Part shown: positions 58,591-64,000 of the stretch, one piece after another
Position numbering within the stretch: the first letter of the stretch is position 1
Layout of the letters: the number at the start of each line of letters is the position of its first letter
Position numbers and translations under genes: made by a program
The notes under the pieces: generated by a model
The model's input: only the letters and a program-made list of their open reading frames with translations
Told to the model about the DNA's origin: nothing
Databases searched by the model: none
Assembly (NCBI GenBank): GCA_037975125.1
Contig: CM075852.1
Location: 1,986,087-2,050,086 of the forward strand
Direction of reading: 5' to 3'
Length of the DNA: 64,000 nt
Source: Latrodectus hesperus
Taxonomy: Eukaryota > Arthropoda > Arachnida > Araneae > Theridiidae

Positions 58591-61500
58591 CTGGATTTTA
58601 TGTGTAACACATTCGCGCATGCTACAGAATCGTAAGATTTTTCTTCACAACTGAAGGAGACTTATATCCTATGTCCCAAAGCAAAGAAAGAATTCTACAG
58701 AAAATCATTAATATTTTATTCACTTAATTTAATTGTTATAATTAACAAAACTTCCAACATTAACAAGCTTTAACAATTTTTTTATTCTAATTTATTTATT
58801 TAGTATTTAAGAAAGTATTAAGAAAATATGCAAAAAATAAAAATCAACTGCTTAATTTATAAGGCATTATAGCTCCACGAGTGATTCTAAAAATCAATTT
58901 AAATAGATTTAACATTTCCATATAACATAATGAAATTATCGTCATCAAAATATGTCAGAGGATCTGGATCTAAAAAAAATATAAAATTAATTAATAGCGA
59001 AATATTTTCGGACAAGAACATACATACAGATATTGTGTTCTAATATTATACATTTTCTTTTTGATAGCGAAATGAAAAATGAATTACAGGAAAAGAAATT
59101 CTGAAATTGCCTCATAAATTCCAATTGATGTGATTGAAAAGTAGAGTTATAGCACAAATCATTTTTGAATTTTATTATCTAACAGTCCTTATAAATGTTA
59201 AAATTAAAGCACAGGCTACCATATAATTTTAATATTCCAACACGATAACAGCTGATAAGAGTATTGAAATAACATGGACATTCAAAGTATGTGAAATATG
59301 TTTGCTTAAAAATAATTTTTTTTTGAACTGATGGATACGTTATTGAAACCGTAACTACTATCAAAATTTGAGGTAACAATCAGAAAAATGAAGAAAAATT
59401 ATTTTCGATTATTGTACTAATAATTTACAGTAACTAAAAACGAATATAAATGAAATAATCATTTACAATTAGAAGATTTTCATTCACTGACATTTTAATT
59501 TCTATATTTGTTAAATTCATTATCATAATTAGAATTTTATTTTCTCAAGTTTAAGTATATTTTAATATTTTCACGTTTTATAAAATGAGACGAAATTACT
59601 AAATTGCTTTAAAGTGAAAAATATTTAATTATAATTAATTTTTGTCATTAAAATAAAAATGAAATAATTGATCATTTGTGAAATAAGATGTTTGAATGTT
59701 TTAAATAGGTGAAACTCTAAATGTACAGATTAATCAGGAAAATTATCAGAAAAATATTATTAAAAAATATTATATATATTATTTATTAAAAAATATTATT
59801 ATTATAATATTATTTATTAATTAAAATTATTATTTATTAATCAGGAAAAATAGTGCATGTATGAAATATTTCCACAAAATTAAATGAAACCGAAATAGAG
59901 AAAAATTATTTCGTACTATTCCAAAACAGATTCATATCTTTTGATATATTTGCTTATCATATATTTTTTCTTATAAATAATTTGTTAGTGTAATTCCATA
60001 GGGACGGAAAGACACTATTAACAAACAGATGAACTACTTTATTTGAAGTAAGAAATCATCAAAAAATCATAACTTCGTAATAAATCTAAAATTGATTTAA
60101 TTTACAAAAATGATATTTGTAGTTTGTGTATAGCAAACAATAGTAAACTTTAAACTTTTTAATTGCGAAAATATGACTCATATTTTAAAATATTTGTTGC
60201 ATATTTAAAGAACTATTTTAGATATGTATTGTACGCTTTTTTTCTTGTTTTAAAATGATAAGACTTTTTTGTGGTTTTTATAAATATACTACTAAAACAA
60301 AACTGAATATAAATTTTTTGTCTAAATTATTTAAAAAGATTTTCGCATTCATCTTTGTATACATTTTATTGATTTATCGACTGTACACTGCAAGTCTATT
60401 AGTGTTTAGGTGAAGTTATTCAAAAGATAAAATTGTTTAAAATCATAAATAGGCTTTTAAGCACTGACGTGTTTAAAAATTAAGCAAGTTTAAAAAATTA
60501 TCAAAAGAAAAAATTTAACTACAAGGAATCTATAATTTGTAAAACAATGTGATAATCATTCCTAATTTACGAATGATTTATTACTCGATTTTTATAAATA
60601 ACGATAAACTATAACAAAAAATTTCATTTTATTTGTTTTTGGAAAGTTGCATCAATTCACCAGTTTCTATCATGAATAAAATAGGATAATTTCACTTAAG
60701 AAACTTCATATAATTGTAAAGTTACCCAATTTTCTAAGAGAAATTATCCTAATAAATAGGATAATTGGAAAGCTAACTGAGAAGAACCGATCACTGGAAC
60801 ACCTTGGAATTATAGAAACAAGATTCTTCTTGAGAGCGAGTGAACGATAACTCTGGTAAAAAGAATGGAAATTCTTTGAGTTTCACCAGGTCTTTTTTCT
60901 TCTCTCACCAAGCTGTTCACTCAATCGCGTTCGTGAAATGGTCTCGGTCTCTTTCTTTTTGTGAAACTGGTCGCTTTTCATCTCGTTTTTTCAGTCAGTG
61001 AATTGGTCTTGACCTTTGAGAATTCACATTCTTACTCGATCACACTTTAAATTATGTTCATTTTATTCTTTCTGTTCAGTTCCAGTTTTGACAACAAAGC
61101 TCTTTAATTCTATAAACAGTTTTAAATTAATCACTAGTATGTATGCCTTCTTCCATTATTCTTAATTTTTTTTTTGCTTCTCCTTCGGTTCCTCTTTTAT
61201 CAAAAGTGCTTATAACAGCTGAACTCATCACCTTTCTTTGACGAAAAAAATTCTATGGTTTTCAGGAGCAATTATCTTCATATATAAGTAAGTCATAACA
61301 AAGTTGTTCTCAGGTTTGACGGAAAACATACTGATCAAAGAGCTAAAATCCGGATAGTTTGTAACTAAAATATTCCATATAAACAATAAAATTACAATAA
61401 TTATGACAGACAATGTTGCATATATGAAACTAGCCACGCGCATTTAGATATAGTATAATATTTACATTGTTTTTCCCACTTTTTGAATTTGATTGTCCAA

Positions 61501-62491
61501 AATAAAATGTAATTTTCAATTCAAAAAGTAATTGATGTAAAAAGCTGTTATGTATTTCAAAAAATTTCTAATGCCTTAAGATTGGCAAATTAAGAAATTC
61601 AGAAGAACAAAGAGGTTTAATAATATTCATCAAATTTAAGTCCTTTCAAGCAATTCTTTAAAAGAATTCGGCAAAACTGCATCCGCTGATTATTTACAAA
61701 AAAACCTGATTTTTTGTAAATTATCTGAACTACAAATAATCTGAATGTAAATTATCTGAATTAACTGAACTACAAACTTATTTTTTTACTGTGATTGTTT
61801 TTAACTGAAGTCGTTAAACATAGATAGTAACATAAGAAATCTTGATTCACGTCATGATGATATCGATGATTGAGTTACCACTCTTAAAAAGACAAATTTA
61901 TTAAAGAAATTTTATTTTGTTGAAATTATATAAGAAATTACATTAATCTCTTTATTGATTCAGCAGAAATAAATTAGTGATACATTTTAAATTTACTTGT
62001 GTGTTAATTAAATTTTTATGTACACAGTTTCATATGACAGATATTACTAATTACTCTTTTACTACGATGAAACAGCTAAAAATTTAACTAAATTATATTA
62101 TGAAATAAAGAAATATAATAAATTATATACTATCAAAAACTCTAAAAATAACTAGAAGAATGGTTATTTCACATCATTCTCTTAGCTACTAAGAATGGTT
62201 ATTTTATACCATATTTTTAGTTATATGAATATTTTAAATTTACATGAACTAGTTATACATAAATAATTTAAACGTGCCATTTAAAAAAATATAAAATTTT
62301 TTTAAAAGATACTTTTAAAATATTCATGATGTTTGCCTACACGAAATAATATTCCAATGGCATTCATTCATTTTGGTAAACCTATTATTATTTAACATTA
62401 TCGATTTTTAAGTTTTAAGATGAATGCATCGCTAAAGCATTACTTATAATAATCATGGTATAACGCGAAAGATGCGAAAAAAGATTATTAC
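58591..62491 (-). other. Probable intron or intergenic DNA, no recognised genes
   Basis: AT-rich. A simple ATTATTATT-rich patch lies at 59750-59845 and a GC-richer island at 60775-61040 has repeated TGGTC words and partial inverted GCGAGTGAAC/GTTCACTC motifs. Nothing coding was recognised. Confidence 0.45.
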
Positions 62492-62687
62492 CATCTCCGT
62501 GTTTTCTTGGATTTGTAGCACAATTGACTTTCGAAATGTCCGCTAAAGTTTTTCCATTTAAGACTGGGAGTGTTAAATAGATAGAGACAATATCAACGTA
62601 ATTGGAATTCAATTCTTGAATCAAATATTTCATAGCAGCATTTTGATTCCAATAAGTGGTATTTTCTTGACCGCTTGACAATAAGGC
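62492..62687 (-). CDS. Exon of a second cobalamin-binding-family gene
   Basis: A TTTCAG acceptor ends at 62688 and the donor GTAATA begins at 62491. The 65 codons read ALLSSGQENTTYWNQNAAMK, YLIQELNSNYVDIVSIYL, then TLPVLNGKTLADISKVNCAT. The LP-x-L-x-G-K-T-x-x-D-(I/V)-x-x-V-x-C segment is diagnostic of the last helix and linker of intrinsic factor/transcobalamin. It begins in phase 0, exactly where exon 6 of the left gene (ending ALFTQ) stops, so it corresponds to exon 7 of the family. As it lies upstream of the left gene's signal peptide on the same strand, it must be part of another gene whose 5' exons lie beyond 64000. Confidence 0.85.
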
Positions 62688-63639
62688 CTGAAATATTGAT
62701 ACATTGATTAAAACTATGCAACAAAAATCCTTTTTCCCTAATTTCTAAAATGGGAGTAAAATATTATTCCATTTAGGACAATATTTTCAGAACTAAAAAT
62801 TATAATTAAATAAAATCCGCAAATTAGTTTTACATATATGATAGATGTTAAATTTTACAATCGGACAGTAGTAATAAAGAAAAAATAAGATTTATTTTTC
62901 TAAGTCTTTTAAATGAAACAAATTTGTTTTGATTTTGTTTACACAATTTTTTGCGCATCATGACAAGTAAATTAATTGAAGCAGAGGCTTTAAAATATAG
63001 TTTACAATCACATAACAGGCATACATACCTAAAATAATTGAAACCATAAATTATTGGCATTAAAACTAAATGACTAACTAATCAATTCTTATCTCTGGTA
63101 AAATATCTCACTTTTTTTATCAAAAGTTTCTTCATTATAAAATTTGCCTACACCTCCGCAATATTTAATTTGAACAATTTCAAAGCTTATAGAGCTTTTG
63201 AGGCATTCTTTTTCTATGATTATTATGCCATAAAACTAAAAACTCAATACATTGTTCGCCTTTTTGTGAAAACTTCTCATGAAATTCTTTCATTCCTTTT
63301 AATTTCATCTTATAGTATTTTAACTGAAAAATAATTTTTTCCCATCTCAGTACCTCATAATGATTGAATGAAATATAAACACTTTCCTTTTTTTATCAGA
63401 AATCTGTAGTTCTTTTTAAAAAACTAACTCCACTTAAATTTAGTACAATAAAAGAAATATTAAAAAAATTTCTTTAAAATTAAAATTTTGCAATAATTAT
63501 TGAAAAAAATCTTATTTTTTCTTCGTAAATGCTTCACATTAAAATTAGAAGAAAGGATTTCTTCTCTATAAAGATATAAATCTGCTAAATCAGTTATTTA
63601 AAACATTTGAAATTTTTTAGTGCAAATTGAAGGAATGAG
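62688..63639 (-). other. Probable intron of the second gene
   Basis: AT-rich up to the SINE remnant; no further exon of the family recognised before the window ends. Confidence 0.5.
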
Positions 63640-63770
63640 TAAAATCCAGTCGGTAGCTGAATAGTTAGGCTTTATGTTCAATAGTTTTTATAGGTAAGAA
63701 TAAGCAGGGTGTGAATGTTTACAGGGATTTGATACTAATTTTAAATCATTCATGAAGGCGAAATTAACGT
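63640..63770 (+). mobile_element. Degenerate type A SINE
   Basis: GTCGGTAGCTGAATAGTTAG, TTCAATAGTTTTTATAGG and GGTGTGAATGTTTACAGGG follow the order of the type A head and B-box region with heavy decay. Confidence 0.45.
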
Positions 63771-64000
63771 TTTCATCTAAAACGTAATCTTAGGATGTTT
63801 AGAAAAACTAAACTAATCTATGCTGAACCACAATTTTATACAATAAAATTTTTTCAAAAGATTGTATTAAAAATTATAATCTAATAATAGTTTGGGGGAA
63901 AAAGAAATCCATTATTTTTTCGGTAGATGGCTGTAGTGATCATTATCTCGTGAAATATCGATCAAACAATTCCAAATTTATGCTCGTTGTCAAGGTAACA

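Overview
This is a strongly AT-rich eukaryotic window with long introns, microsatellites, several tRNA-derived SINE families, non-LTR retrotransposons, a broken Tc1/mariner-like transposon and a large satellite array. The gene content (a CUB plus cobalamin-binding-fold secreted protein) and the repeat mix suggest an arthropod, most likely an arachnid; the taxon is inferred, not proven.

Left part (1-11234, minus strand): the 5' six exons of one protein-coding gene, read from 11234 down to 997. The exons join in phase into 350 codons: a signal peptide, a CUB-like domain, then the helical barrel of the eukaryotic cobalamin-binding (transcobalamin/intrinsic factor) family. The gene runs off, or decays, at the left edge. 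At 62492-62687 there is one more exon of the same family on the same strand. It belongs to a second, upstream gene that starts beyond the right edge, so the two look like tandem paralogs about 50 kb apart. A possible terminal exon of that second gene lies at 58442-58590.

Middle (11.2-33.8 kb): a gene-poor tract packed with mobile DNA. It holds a 5'-truncated LINE RNase H fragment (13.0-13.6 kb), a dead TA-flanked DDE transposon with terminal inverted repeats (14552-15852), many SINEs with target-site duplications (some nested), three copies of a 252-bp tandem repeat (20284-21039), and an internally deleted LINE that was mobilised after deletion (30289-31113).

Satellite block (33.8-48.2 kb): about 30 units of a 288-bp tandem repeat. 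One unit is split by a nearly complete 5.6-kb I-group LINE (41474-47095) with a perfect 13-bp target-site duplication. The LINE carries a zinc-knuckle ORF1 and an endonuclease/RT/RNase H ORF2, but has five frameshifts. The right edge of the array holds an inverted unit fragment, a SINE insertion and progressively decayed units.

Right part (49-64 kb): mostly unique AT-rich sequence with scattered SINEs, two decayed transposon coding fragments and the second cobalamin-binding-family exon. No bacterial-type features, CRISPR arrays or stand-alone RNA genes were found.
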